DNA of 52,402 nucleotides from Modestobacter lapidis (lineage in GTDB: Bacteria; Actinomycetota; Actinomycetes; Mycobacteriales; Geodermatophilaceae). This document shows, one piece after another, positions 16,500-24,933 of the stretch (position 1 is its first letter; each line of letters opens with the position of its first letter). The stretch spans positions 1 to 52,402 of the forward strand of contig JABAKE010000023.1 of NCBI GenBank assembly GCA_019779905.1. The letters run 5' to 3'. The notes beneath the pieces were generated by a model. That model had not been told where the DNA came from. It was given only the letters and a program-made list of their open reading frames with translations, and did no database searches. The translations under genes and the position numbers were made by a program.

Positions 16500-18878
16500 G
16501 TGACCGAGAACCCCGCCCTCAGCGTCGAGCCGGCGGACCAGGCCGCCGTCGACTGGACCGATCCGGCGGTCGCCCTGCCCGACCGGGTGCGAGCCCTCAT
16601 GGCCGTCATGACCCTGGAGGAGAAGATCGCCCAGCTCTACGGCGTCTGGACGGCGATCTCCGAGGGCGAGGACGTCGCCCCCAACCAGCACGACTTCGCC
16701 GAGCCGCTGCCGCCGTGGCAGGAGCTGACCGCCCCCGGTCTGGGCCAGCTGACCCGGGTGTTCGGCACCGGGCCGGTCGAGCCGCTGACCGGCGCCCGGG
16801 TGCTGGCGCAGACCCAGCGCGGCATCGTCGCCGGCTCCCGGCTCGGCATCCCGGCGATCGCCCACGAGGAATGCCTCACCGGCTTCACCGCCTGGCAGGC
16901 CACGGTCTTCCCCACCCCGCTGGCCTGGGGTGCCTCCTTCGACGCGGCGTCGGTGCAGGCGATGGCGGCCGGGATCGGCGCGCTGATGCGCTCGGTCGGC
17001 GTGCACCAGGGCCTGTCCCCGGTGCTGGACGTCGCCGTCGACCACCGGTGGGGCCGCACCGAGGAGACCATCGGCGAGGACCCCTACCTGGTGGGCGTGC
17101 TCGGCTCGGCCTACACCCGTGGGCTGGAGAGCGCCGGGGTGGTCGCCACCCTCAAGCACTTCGCCGGGTACTCGGCCTCCGGCGCCGGCCGCAACCACGC
17201 CCCGGTGCGGATGGGCCCCCGCGAGTTCCGCGACGTCGTGCTGCCGCCGTTCGAGACGGCGCTGCGTGAGGGCGGTGCCCGCTCGGTGATGAACTCCTAC
17301 GCCGCGGTCGACGGTGTGCCGCCGGGCGCCGACCCCGCACTGCTCACCGACCTGCTGCGCGGCGAGCTCGGCTTCGAGGGGGTGGTGGTCGCCGACTACT
17401 TCGCGGTGTCGTTCCTGCAGACCCACCAGGGCGTGGCCGGGTCGCCCGGCGAGGCCGCGGCGCTGGCCCTGTCCGCCGGCATCGACGTCGAGCTGCCCAC
17501 CGTCCGCTGCTACGGCGAGCCGCTGCTGGAACGGGTCCGCTCGGGCCGGATCCCGGTCGGGCTGGTCGACCGCGCGCTGGCGCGGGTGCTCCGGCAGAAG
17601 GGCGAACTGGGCCTGCTGGACGCCGGCTGGGACCCCGAGCCGCCGGCGCTGCGCGAGGGCGGGCCGCCGGACTTCGACCCGCCGCACCTGCGGGCGCTGG
17701 CCCGCACCCTGGCCGAGCGGTCGGTGGTGCTGCTGGCCGACCGGGCGCAGGTGCTGCCGTTGGCGGCGCCCGCACGGATGGCGGTCGTGGGCCCCGCCGC
17801 GGACGAGGTGCTGTCGCTGATGGGCTGCTACGCCTTTCCCAACCACGTCGGGGTCGCCCACCCGGACCTCGCGCTGGGCATCGAGCTGCCGACCCTGCTG
17901 GAGGCGGTGCGCACCGAGTTCCCGGGCGCCGAGGTCGCCTACTCCCCCGGGTGCCCGGTGCAGGAGGCCGACCGCAGCGGCATCGAGGAGGCGGTCCGGG
18001 TGGCCGCCGACGCCGACGTCGTCCTGGCCGTGCTCGGCGACGTCGCCGGACTCTTCGGCCGGGGCACCTCCGGTGAGGGCTGCGACGCCGACGACCTGCA
18101 GCTGCCCGGTGTGCAGGGCGAGCTGCTCGACGCGCTGCTGGCCACCGGCAAGCCGGTCGTCGTCGTCCTGCTGACCGGCCGGCCCTACGCGCTGGGTGGC
18201 GTGGTCGACCGGGCCGCGGCGATCGTGCAGGCCTTCTTCCCCGGTGAGGAGGGCGCCGGCGCCGTCGCCGGCGTGCTCAGCGGCCGGGTGAACCCCTCCG
18301 GGCGGCTGCCGGTGTCGGTGCCGGCCACCCCCGGAGGCTCCCCGGCCACCTACCTGCACGCGGTGCTGGGCGGGAAGAGCGGGATCAGCTCGGCCGACCC
18401 GACCCCGGCGTTCCCCTTCGGGCACGGCCTGTCCTACACGACGTTCGAGTGGGACGGCCCGCGGGTCGACGGCGCGGTTCCCGGCGACATGCCGGCCGCC
18501 TTCCCCACCGATGGCGCGGTGACGATCTCCTGCACGGTGCGCAACACCGGCGGCCGGGCCGGCGCCGAGGTGGTGCAGCTCTACCTGTCCGACCCGGTGG
18601 CCAGCGTGGCCCGGCCGGTGCGGCAGCTGGCCGGTTTCGCCCGGGTGGAGCTGGCGGCCGGCGCCGCCGCGGAGGTCACCTTCACGCTGCATGCCGATCG
18701 GGCGTCGTTCACCGGCCGCGACCTGCAGCGGGTGGTCGAACCCGGCGAGCTGATCGCTCAGCTGGGGGACTCCAGCGAGGACCTGCGGCTCACCGTGCCC
18801 CTGCGGCTGACCGGGCCGGGCCGCGTGGTCGGCGCCGACCGGGTGCTGACCACCCCGGTGCGCATCTGCCCGCTGTGA
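16500..18878 (+). CDS. GH3 beta-glycosidase, probable beta-xylosidase
   Basis: This 792-residue protein has the three-part GH3 architecture. The TIM-barrel domain carries VDHRWGRTEETIGEDPYL, KHFAGYS and the nucleophile Asp (about residue 299) in VVADYFAV. The alpha/beta sandwich includes LGDVAGLFGRGTSGEGCD. A C-terminal fibronectin-III-like domain begins near FPFGHGLSYTTF. There is no signal peptide, so it probably acts in the cytoplasm on imported oligosaccharides. The GTG start is 37 bp after the lacI gene, suggesting co-transcription. Beta-xylosidase is favoured by context; beta-glucosidase or arabinofuranosidase cannot be excluded. Confidence 0.9.
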   Translation: MTENPALSVEPADQAAVDWTDPAVALPDRVRALMAVMTLEEKIAQLYGVWTAISEGEDVAPNQHDFAEPLPPWQELTAPGLGQLTRVFGTGPVEPLTGARVLAQTQRGIVAGSRLGIPAIAHEECLTGFTAWQATVFPTPLAWGASFDAASVQAMAAGIGALMRSVGVHQGLSPVLDVAVDHRWGRTEETIGEDPYLVGVLGSAYTRGLESAGVVATLKHFAGYSASGAGRNHAPVRMGPREFRDVVLPPFETALREGGARSVMNSYAAVDGVPPGADPALLTDLLRGELGFEGVVVADYFAVSFLQTHQGVAGSPGEAAALALSAGIDVELPTVRCYGEPLLERVRSGRIPVGLVDRALARVLRQKGELGLLDAGWDPEPPALREGGPPDFDPPHLRALARTLAERSVVLLADRAQVLPLAAPARMAVVGPAADEVLSLMGCYAFPNHVGVAHPDLALGIELPTLLEAVRTEFPGAEVAYSPGCPVQEADRSGIEEAVRVAADADVVLAVLGDVAGLFGRGTSGEGCDADDLQLPGVQGELLDALLATGKPVVVVLLTGRPYALGGVVDRAAAIVQAFFPGEEGAGAVAGVLSGRVNPSGRLPVSVPATPGGSPATYLHAVLGGKSGISSADPTPAFPFGHGLSYTTFEWDGPRVDGAVPGDMPAAFPTDGAVTISCTVRNTGGRAGAEVVQLYLSDPVASVARPVRQLAGFARVELAAGAAAEVTFTLHADRASFTGRDLQRVVEPGELIAQLGDSSEDLRLTVPLRLTGPGRVVGADRVLTTPVRICPL

Positions 18879-18888
18879 TCTGGGAGTC

Positions 18889-19121
18889 GGCCCTCCTGGA
18901 GAAGGACCCTCCTGCCCCCCACCGCTCGCAAGCTCGCGGCGGGCCCCTGCAGGAGAAGGACCCTCCTGCCCCCCACCGCTCGCAAGCTCGCGGCGGGCCC
19001 CTGCAGGAGAAGGACCCTCCTGCCCCCCACCGCTCGCAAGCTCGCGGCGGGCCCCTGCAGGAGAAGGACCCTCCTGCCCCCCACCGCTCGCAAGCTCGCG
19101 GCGGGCCCCTGCAGGAGGGCC
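18889..19121. repeat. Four identical 54-bp tandem repeats with flanking inverted arms
   Basis: Units at 18899-18952, 18953-19006, 19007-19060 and 19061-19114 appear identical. Each begins GAGAAGGACCCTCCTG and contains CGCTCGCAAGCTCGCGG. The array is enclosed by GGCCCTCCTG (18889-18898) and its exact reverse complement CAGGAGGGCC (19112-19121). Within each unit CCTCCTG can pair with CAGGAG across the unit. It occupies the whole convergent junction between the GH3 and rluB-like genes, so a terminator role is likely. Confidence 0.9.
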
Positions 19122-19991
19122 TTAGAGGCCGACCAGCTCGTGCAGGGCACCGACCTCGGTGCGGTTGAGCCGGCGGAGCGACCCGCTGCGCATCCGGGCC
19201 AGCTCGATCGGGCCGACGGCGGTGCGGGTCAGCCGGGAGACCGGCAGCCCGACCTCGGCCAGCAGCCGGCGGACGATGTGCTTCCGGCCCTCGTGCAGCA
19301 CGATCTCGACGACCGACTGGCCGGCGTGGGTGTCCTTGAGGGTGAAGGAGTCGACGGCGACCGGGCCGTCGTCCAGCTCGATGCCGTGGCGCAGCCGCTT
19401 GCCCAGGTCGCGGGGCACCGAACCGGACACCTGGGCGAGGTAGGTCTTGGGCACCTCGTAGGACGGGTGCGCCAGCCGGTGGGCGAGCTCGCCGTCGGTG
19501 GTGAGCAGCAGCAGGCCCTCGGTGTCCTGGTCCAGCCGGCCGACGTGCACCAGCCCGGCGGCGAGGTCGCCGACCATCTCGCCGACCGAGGGCCGTCCCC
19601 GGTCGTCCTTCATCGTGGTGACCACGCCGAACGGCTTGTTCATCGCGTAGGTGACCCGGTCGTTGCGGACGTCCAGACGCTGGCCGTCGACCGCGATCTG
19701 GTCGGTCTGCGGGTCGACGCGGAGGCCCTGCTCGAGGATCTGCCTGCCGTTCACGCTGATCCGGCCCTCGGCGATCATGTCCTCGCAGACCCGCCGGGAG
19801 CCGACGCCGGCCCGGGCGAGGACCTTCTGCAGCCGCTCCCCCTGCCGGTCGCCCGACGTGTCGCCGGGCTCGCGGTCGCCCGGGTGCACCGGCGCCAGTT
19901 CCATGTCCTCGGACCACACGCCGTGCGCATCGCCCTGCTCGGTGCCCTGCTCATCGGCCTGGGGCCGGCCCTCGGGGCTCTCGGTGTTCAT
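19122..19991 (-). CDS. 23S rRNA pseudouridine synthase, RluB/RsuA family
   Basis: This 289-residue protein has a disordered acidic N-terminal extension (about 1-50), an S4 RNA-binding domain (RLQKVLARAGVGSRRVCEDM onward) and a pseudouridine synthase domain. The catalytic Asp lies in GRLDQDTEGLLLLT. The family isomerises uridine in 23S rRNA. It is the ortholog by position of the Rv1711-type gene downstream of scpB, 39 bp away. The exact target uridine is inferred, as RsuA, RluB and RluE are close relatives. Confidence 0.92.
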   Translation of the reverse strand: MNTESPEGRPQADEQGTEQGDAHGVWSEDMELAPVHPGDREPGDTSGDRQGERLQKVLARAGVGSRRVCEDMIAEGRISVNGRQILEQGLRVDPQTDQIAVDGQRLDVRNDRVTYAMNKPFGVVTTMKDDRGRPSVGEMVGDLAAGLVHVGRLDQDTEGLLLLTTDGELAHRLAHPSYEVPKTYLAQVSGSVPRDLGKRLRHGIELDDGPVAVDSFTLKDTHAGQSVVEIVLHEGRKHIVRRLLAEVGLPVSRLTRTAVGPIELARMRSGSLRRLNRTEVGALHELVGL

Positions 19992-20030
19992 CCCCGACAG
20001 TCTCTCACCGCCGGCCGGGTTGGCCGACCG

Positions 20031-21014
20031 TCAGCTGTCGGGGTGCTGGTCGAGCATGCTGGCGGTGTCGGGGAGCAGCGGTGCGAGCTCGGGCAGCTCG
20101 GCGAGGCCGGTCAGCCCGAGCCGTTCCAGGAACAGCGGGGTGGTGGCGTAGAGCCCGCCGCCGGTGTCCGGGTCGCTGCCGCACTCGTACACCAGCCCGC
20201 GGTTGACCAGCGTCCGGACGACGGCGTCCACGCCGACCCCGCGGATCGCCGACACCCGAGCCCGGGTGACCGGCTGCCGGTAGGCGATGACGGCGAGGGT
20301 CTCCAGGGCGGCCTGGGTCAGCCGGCCGCGCTGGCCCTCCAGCAGGTACCGCTCCACCACCGCGGCCTGTTCCTCGCGGGTGTAGATCCGCCACCCCTCC
20401 CCCACCCGGCGCAGGGTCACCCCGGCCCGGCGCCGCTCGTAGTCGCCGGCCAGGCCGGCCAGCCCGTCGCGGACCTGGCCGACCGGGCAGCGCAGCGCGG
20501 CGGCCAGGGTGGCCTCGTCGACCGGGGTGTCGACGACGAAGAGCAACGCCTCCAAGCCGGCGCGGACCTCCCCCGGGTCGGCGGCGCCGGGCCAGGCCGG
20601 CCCGTCACCGGCCGGGACAACCTCCTCGACCGCGGGCTCCGGCTGCTCCACCACCTCGAGCTCGACCGGGGCCGGCCGGGGGGCGCGCGCCAGCCGGGTC
20701 GGCGGCTGCAGGTGCGGCGCCTCCTCGACCGTGGCCTCCTCCTCGGCCGCCGCAGGGTCGGCGACGGGCGGAGATGCGGCGACGTCCGGTCCGGCGACGG
20801 GCTCGGCCTCCGCCGCGTCCGCTGCGTCCGCCGCGACCGGATCGGGGCCGTCGCCCGCCGGGCGCAGCGCGGCGGCCAGCTGGGCGGCGACGGCATCCCA
20901 GGCCTCTCCCGGCGGGGCGCCCCGCCCGTCGTCCCGGCTCAGCTCGCCGGCGAGCTCGGCGGCCAGCGCCTCCCAGGAGATCGGCAGCCGCTCCCCGCCG
21001 GTCGGCTCACTCAC
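20031..21014 (-). CDS. scpB: Segregation and condensation protein B
   Basis: ScpB is the kleisin-associated winged-helix subunit of the SMC-ScpAB condensin. The 327-residue protein has a long Ala/Pro/Glu-rich N-terminal region (about 35-140). Two winged-helix domains follow, beginning LEALLFVVDTPVDEATLAAAL and containing TLAVIAYRQPVTRARVSAIRGV. The GTG overlaps the scpA stop as GTGA, with AGGAGG upstream. The N-terminal extension is longer than in most bacterial ScpB proteins (about 200 aa) and is probably disordered. Confidence 0.94.
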   Translation of the reverse strand: MSEPTGGERLPISWEALAAELAGELSRDDGRGAPPGEAWDAVAAQLAAALRPAGDGPDPVAADAADAAEAEPVAGPDVAASPPVADPAAAEEEATVEEAPHLQPPTRLARAPRPAPVELEVVEQPEPAVEEVVPAGDGPAWPGAADPGEVRAGLEALLFVVDTPVDEATLAAALRCPVGQVRDGLAGLAGDYERRRAGVTLRRVGEGWRIYTREEQAAVVERYLLEGQRGRLTQAALETLAVIAYRQPVTRARVSAIRGVGVDAVVRTLVNRGLVYECGSDPDTGGGLYATTPLFLERLGLTGLAELPELAPLLPDTASMLDQHPDS

Positions 21015-21922
21015 AAATCCTCCTCCTTCACGAGTTCCCCGGCCCCGCCGTCCTCGGCGAGCTCGCCGCCGGACGTCCGGGCCCAGAGGTCGTCGTCCCC
21101 GGGCAGCCGGCCGTCGACGAGCGCCGGGCCGACCCAGCGCACGTGCAGCTCGCCCAGCGGCGACACCTGGTCGAAGGTGACCAGCTGCTGGCGGTAGAGC
21201 TCGAGCAGCGCGAGGAAGCGGGTGACCACCTCCAGGGTGTGCGCGCAGTCGCCGGACAGCGCCCGAAACGTCGTCGTCCCGGCTCCGGCCAGACGGTTCC
21301 GGACCAGCAGCAGCTGCTCGGTGACGCTCACGGCCGGGGCGTGCAGGTGCGCGACGCTGACCGTGGGCGGTGCCTTGGGGGTGAGTGCGCGGGCGGCCAG
21401 GGCGGCGAACTGCTCGGGGGTGACGCCGAGGAGCACCTCGGGGAGCAGGTCGGCGAACCGCGGCTCCAGGGTGACGGCGCGCGGAAAGCGGCGGGCGGCT
21501 CCGGCCTCGCGCTGCCGGAGGAAGTCCGCGGCCTGCTTGTAGGCCTTGTACTGCAGCAACCGGGCGAAGAGCAGGTCGCGGGCCTCGAGGGCGGCGAGGT
21601 CCTCCTCGTCCTCGACATCGGCAGCCGGCAGCAGCCGGGCGGCCTTGAGATCGAGCAGCGTGGCCGCCACCACGAGGAACTCACTGGCCTGGTCGAGGTC
21701 CAACTCGTCGCCCAGGGCGTGCAGGTGCGCGATGAACTCGTCGGTGACCGTCGACAGGGCGATCTCGGTGACGTCGAGCTTGTGCTTGCTGATCAGCTGC
21801 AGGAGCAGGTCGAACGGCCCCTCGAAGTTGGTCAGCCGGACGGTGAACCGCCCCTCGACCTCCGCCGTCCGCACCTGCCCAGCGTAGGGCTGCGCAGGTC
21901 GGGGCCCTGCGGACGACACCAC
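21011..21922 (-). CDS. scpA: Segregation and condensation protein A (kleisin)
   Basis: ScpA bridges SMC heads in the condensin complex. The 303-residue protein has the kleisin N-terminal motif LTNFEGPFDLLLQLI with KHKLDVTEIAL. A central Ala-rich region and a C-terminal winged helix (VSPLGELHVRWVGPA) follow. The start is uncertain: the GTG at 21922 gives 303 residues, while a GTG at 21874 would remove 16. Neither has a strong ribosome binding site. It is coupled to scpB. Confidence 0.93.
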   Translation of the reverse strand: MVSSAGPRPAQPYAGQVRTAEVEGRFTVRLTNFEGPFDLLLQLISKHKLDVTEIALSTVTDEFIAHLHALGDELDLDQASEFLVVAATLLDLKAARLLPAADVEDEEDLAALEARDLLFARLLQYKAYKQAADFLRQREAGAARRFPRAVTLEPRFADLLPEVLLGVTPEQFAALAARALTPKAPPTVSVAHLHAPAVSVTEQLLLVRNRLAGAGTTTFRALSGDCAHTLEVVTRFLALLELYRQQLVTFDQVSPLGELHVRWVGPALVDGRLPGDDDLWARTSGGELAEDGGAGELVKEEDL

Positions 21923-21969
21923 AGCGGGGCACCGGACGCCGTGCCGCGGATACCCCCGTCCCGGGCGCG

Positions 21970-22110
21970 ATGGACGCCGACATCGCTTTCCTGCTGTTCT
22001 GGGCGGCGCTGGCGTTCGCCCTCGCGGTGGCCTTCGTCGTGACCACGCCGATCAACCGGTGGCTGATGGGCCGCGGCAAGGGCCACGCCATCGTGCATGC
22101 CTGGCATTGA
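21970..22110 (+). pseudogene. 46-aa DUF4396-like membrane mini-ORF, probably a gene remnant
   Basis: An ATG at 21970 opens a 46-residue frame. It has one hydrophobic helix (FLLFWAALAFALAVAFVV) and then PINRWLMGRGKGHAIVHAWH. The ending PxNRWLxxRGKGHAxxH resembles the C-terminus of DUF4396 membrane proteins, which are normally much longer. There is no clear ribosome binding site. It may be the surviving tail of a lost gene or a genuine small membrane protein. It lies alone on the plus strand between scpA and the RHH-like gene. Confidence 0.55.
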
Positions 22111-22111
22111 G

Positions 22112-22162
22112 GTAGTGGACGGGTCGAGCTCCGCACTACGGAGAACCGGCCACGAAGTGGCC
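22112..22162. terminator. Two small hairpins after the DUF4396-like ORF
   Basis: GTAGTG (22112-22117) pairs with CACTAC (22134-22139), and GGCCAC (22148-22153) pairs with GTGGCC (22157-22162) across a GAA loop. They lie directly after the mini-ORF stop and could act as a plus-strand terminator. There is no T tract. Confidence 0.4.
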
Positions 22163-22273
22163 GTGCGCGGCCTGGGCGCGGCGGCCGGAGGCCACCCGCC
22201 CGGGGCGCGCGCAACGGCTCAGCGCCACCGGGGAACGGTGCCTGGTCGCGGTGTGATCCGGAGGATCACCATG

Positions 22274-22774
22274 TCATCGCCGCAGTCTCCGCACCAGGAT
22301 CGAGTCGTCGCCGCGCTCGTCGAGGTCGGCGAGCAGCACGGCGATCGCCTCGCGGACGATCCGCCCGCGGTCGGCGACCACGCCGTGCTGGCCGCGCAGC
22401 GTGAGCCGGGCGCCCTCGATCGCCAGCAGCTCCTCCGCCGAGCAGTACACGGTGATCTTCTCGGCGTGCCGGGTACGGCCGCTGTCGGACTGCCCGCGCG
22501 GGGCACGCGGGGCGGAGGGCAGCTGGGCGCGCAGGGCGGACAGGTCGTCGCCGGAGGCGGCCGGCACCAGCGACAGCGGCTGGCCGCCCGACGCCGGCTG
22601 GTCGGCCGCCGGCTCGTCGCCCGGTCGCCGCGGGGCGGCGCCGGTGCGCAGCGCCGGGGAGGACTGGGCGGCGGCCAGGGTCGGCAGCTCGGTGACCGCG
22701 GCGGGTTGCTGCGCCGACACGTCGGTGCGGCGGAAGAGCTCGGCGGCGCCCGGCAGGACGGGACGGCGCGTCAC
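22274..22774 (-). CDS. Putative ribbon-helix-helix-like partner protein of ParA
   Basis: This 166-residue protein has a disordered, Pro/Ala-rich N-terminal two thirds. A compact C-terminal domain begins EKITVYCSAEELLAIEGARL and continues with GRIVREAIAVLLADLDERG. The strand, helix, helix order and spacing look like a ribbon-helix-helix DNA-binding domain, by eye only. It lies 73 bp downstream of the ParA gene and upstream of scpA on the same strand. No ParB is encoded nearby, so it may be the DNA-binding partner of this ParA. The family is not one I can name with certainty. Confidence 0.6.
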   Translation of the reverse strand: MTRRPVLPGAAELFRRTDVSAQQPAAVTELPTLAAAQSSPALRTGAAPRRPGDEPAADQPASGGQPLSLVPAASGDDLSALRAQLPSAPRAPRGQSDSGRTRHAEKITVYCSAEELLAIEGARLTLRGQHGVVADRGRIVREAIAVLLADLDERGDDSILVRRLRR

Positions 22775-22847
22775 GCTGCCACCTCGCCGGCGCTCGTCGA
22801 ACGTGTGCCGCCAGGGGCAGTGCTGGCCTGGGACCTCGCGAGCCCGG

Positions 22848-23768
22848 TCACTGGATCAGCATCTCCTTCGCGAGGTCACGGTAGGCGGCGGCCCCGGTCG
22901 AGGTGGGCGCCCAGGTGGTGATCGGCTGCCCGGCCACCGTGGTCTCCGGAAAGCGCACGGTGCGGGTGATGACGGTCCGGAACACGGTGTCGCCGAAGGC
23001 CTCGACCACGCGGCTGAACACCTCGCGGCAGTGCACGGTCCGCGAGTCGTACATGGTCGCCAGGATCCCGTCGATCTGCAGCCCCGGGTTGAGCCGCTCC
23101 TTGACCTTGTCGATCGTGTCGACCAGCAGGGCGACCCCGCGCAGCGAGAAGTACTCGCACTCCAGCGGGATGATCACCCCCTGGGCGGCGGTGAGCGCGT
23201 TGACGGTCAGCAACCCGAGCGAGGGCTGGCAGTCGATGAGGACGTAGTCGTACTCGGCGCGGACCGGACCGAGCACCCGCATCAGGGTCTGCTCGCGGGC
23301 GACCTCGCTGACCAGCTGCACCTCGGCGGCGGACAGGTCGATGTTGCTGGGCACCAGGTCCAGGCCCGGCACCCGGGTGGGCAGCCGGACGTCGGCCAGC
23401 GTGGTGTTCGGCTCCATCAGCGCGTTGTAGATGGTGCGGTCCATCTGCTGGGCGGGCACGCCGAGCCCGACGGACAGCGCGCCCTGCGGGTCGAGGTCGA
23501 CCAGCAGCACGCGGCGCCCCTGCTCGACGAGCGCGGCACCCAGGTTGATGGTGGACGTCGTCTTGCCGACGCCGCCCTTCTGGTTGCACATGGCGATGAT
23601 CCGCGCCGGTCCGTGCCGGGTGATCGGCTTCGGGTCGGGCAGTCGGCGCTGCCGGGCCCGGGCCGGGTCGGCCCGGCTCATCGGGCTACCCATCTCGCCG
23701 CTGCCGGCAAGTGCCCCGTCGGACGGGAGCGCGACGGCGGACCCCGCCGCCTCGGCTCGTGTCGACAT
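22848..23768 (-). CDS. ParA/Soj-family ATPase (Rv1708-like)
   Basis: From the ATG at 23768 the protein has 306 residues. After a disordered 60-residue N-terminus it has the ParA deviant Walker A (CNQKGGVGKTTSTINLG), VDLDPQGALS, DYVLIDCQPSLGLLTVNAL and RGVALLVDTI. GGGAAGG sits upstream of this ATG, while the longer open frame to 23834 lacks such a site. It is the scpAB-linked second ParA of actinobacteria, distinct from the parAB pair near oriC. It may help position condensin or another cargo; the role is not settled. Confidence 0.92.
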   Translation of the reverse strand: MSTRAEAAGSAVALPSDGALAGSGEMGSPMSRADPARARQRRLPDPKPITRHGPARIIAMCNQKGGVGKTTSTINLGAALVEQGRRVLLVDLDPQGALSVGLGVPAQQMDRTIYNALMEPNTTLADVRLPTRVPGLDLVPSNIDLSAAEVQLVSEVAREQTLMRVLGPVRAEYDYVLIDCQPSLGLLTVNALTAAQGVIIPLECEYFSLRGVALLVDTIDKVKERLNPGLQIDGILATMYDSRTVHCREVFSRVVEAFGDTVFRTVITRTVRFPETTVAGQPITTWAPTSTGAAAYRDLAKEMLIQ

Positions 23769-23925
23769 CGTCTGGACCTTCCCTGGTGCGGCTCGGCTGG
23801 AGTCGGGCTGGCGTGCCGCCGGCGGTCGAGGCACGCTCGCCGCCGATCGGTCGCTCCACCTTTCCTCTCGGCAGGCCGGCGGGTGGGCGTGACCACCTGG
23901 CCGGGGGAAGATCCGGGCGGGTTCC

Positions 23926-24933
23926 TCAGCGCAGCGCGCGCGGGTGGCTGGTCGCGTAGACCTCGCGCAGCCGCTCGACGGTGACCAGCGTGTACACCTG
24001 CGTGGTCGTCACCGACGCGTGCCCGAGCAGCTCCTGCACGACGCGCACATCGGCGCCGCCGTCGAGCAGGTGCGTGGCGAAGGAGTGCCGCAGGGTGTGC
24101 GGGGAGATCGACGATGCCGAGATCCCACCCACCCCGCCGGCCCGCTCGGCGCAGGCCCGCAGGATGGCCCAGGCGCTCTGCCGGGTGAGCGCGCCACCGC
24201 GGCTGTTGAGGAACAGCGCACCGCCGGCCCCGCGGCGGGCGGCCTCGGCGAGGGCGGGGCGGGCCCGCACCAGGTACTCCTCGACCGCGCGGACGGCGTA
24301 GCTGCCCACCGGGACGACGCGTTCCTTGCCCCCCTTGCCGGCCAGCCGCACCGCCGCACTGCGTGGATCGACGTCGTCGACGGCCAGCCCGACGGCCTCG
24401 GAGATGCGCGCCCCGGTGCCGTACAGCAGCTCGAGGAGCGCCCGGTCGCGCAGCCCGCGCGGCCCCTCCACCGACCCGGCGGCGGCGATCAGCGCCTCGA
24501 CCGACTCGACCGGGATGGCCTTGGGCAGCCGGCGGGCCGGCGCGGGCGGGCGGACCTCGGCGGCGACGTCGTCGGGCACCAGCCCGTCCAGCAGCGCGAA
24601 CCGGTGCAAGCCGCGGACGGCGACCACGGCGCGGGCGGCCGAGGTGGCCGACAGCGGTGGATGGGCGTCGTCCCCCTGCCGCAGGGCGGTGAGGAAGCCG
24701 GCGACGTCGCTCTCCGCCACCTCCCCCAGCTCCCGCACGCCGGCAGCGGCGAGGAACTCGGTGTAGCGGCGCAGGTCCCGGCGGTAGGAGGAGATGGTGT
24801 TGACCGCCAGGCCGCGTTCGACGACCAGGTGGTCGAGGTAGCCGGTGACGACCCGTTCGACCTCGGGCCCGGCCGGTGCGCTGCCGGCGGTGGGCGGTGC
24901 GGAGACGATGGTCAGGACAGCACCTCCGTCCAC
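23926..24933 (-). CDS. xerD: Tyrosine recombinase XerD
   Basis: XerD resolves chromosome dimers at dif with XerC. The protein of about 335 residues has the SAM-like core-binding domain ([26 protein letters not shown]). Its catalytic domain has Arg in [34 protein letters not shown] with the Tyr nucleophile. The GTG at 24933 overlaps the end of ald by 22 nt but has no ribosome binding site. GGAGG lies just ahead of a CTG about 15 nt further in, so the real start may differ. Confidence 0.93.
   Translation of the reverse strand: MDGGAVLTIVSAPPTAGSAPAGPEVERVVTGYLDHLVVERGLAVNTISSYRRDLRRYTEFLAAAGVRELGEVAESDVAGFLTALRQGDDAHPPLSATSAARAVVAVRGLHRFALLDGLVPDDVAAEVRPPAPARRLPKAIPVESVEALIAAAGSVEGPRGLRDRALLELLYGTGARISEAVGLAVDDVDPRSAAVRLAGKGGKERVVPVGSYAVRAVEEYLVRARPALAEAARRGAGGALFLNSRGGALTRQSAWAILRACAERAGGVGGISASSISPHTLRHSFATHLLDGGADVRVVQELLGHASVTTTQVYTLVTVERLREVYATSHPRALR

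Noticed and set aside
16377-18692. 771-residue open frame on the minus strand
   Set aside because: It is antisense to the GH3 gene, which has clear catalytic motifs. The antisense product is Arg/Gly/His-rich noise.
18889-19121. Possible CRISPR array
   Set aside because: The repeat units are contiguous and identical with no unique spacers, and there are no cas genes nearby.
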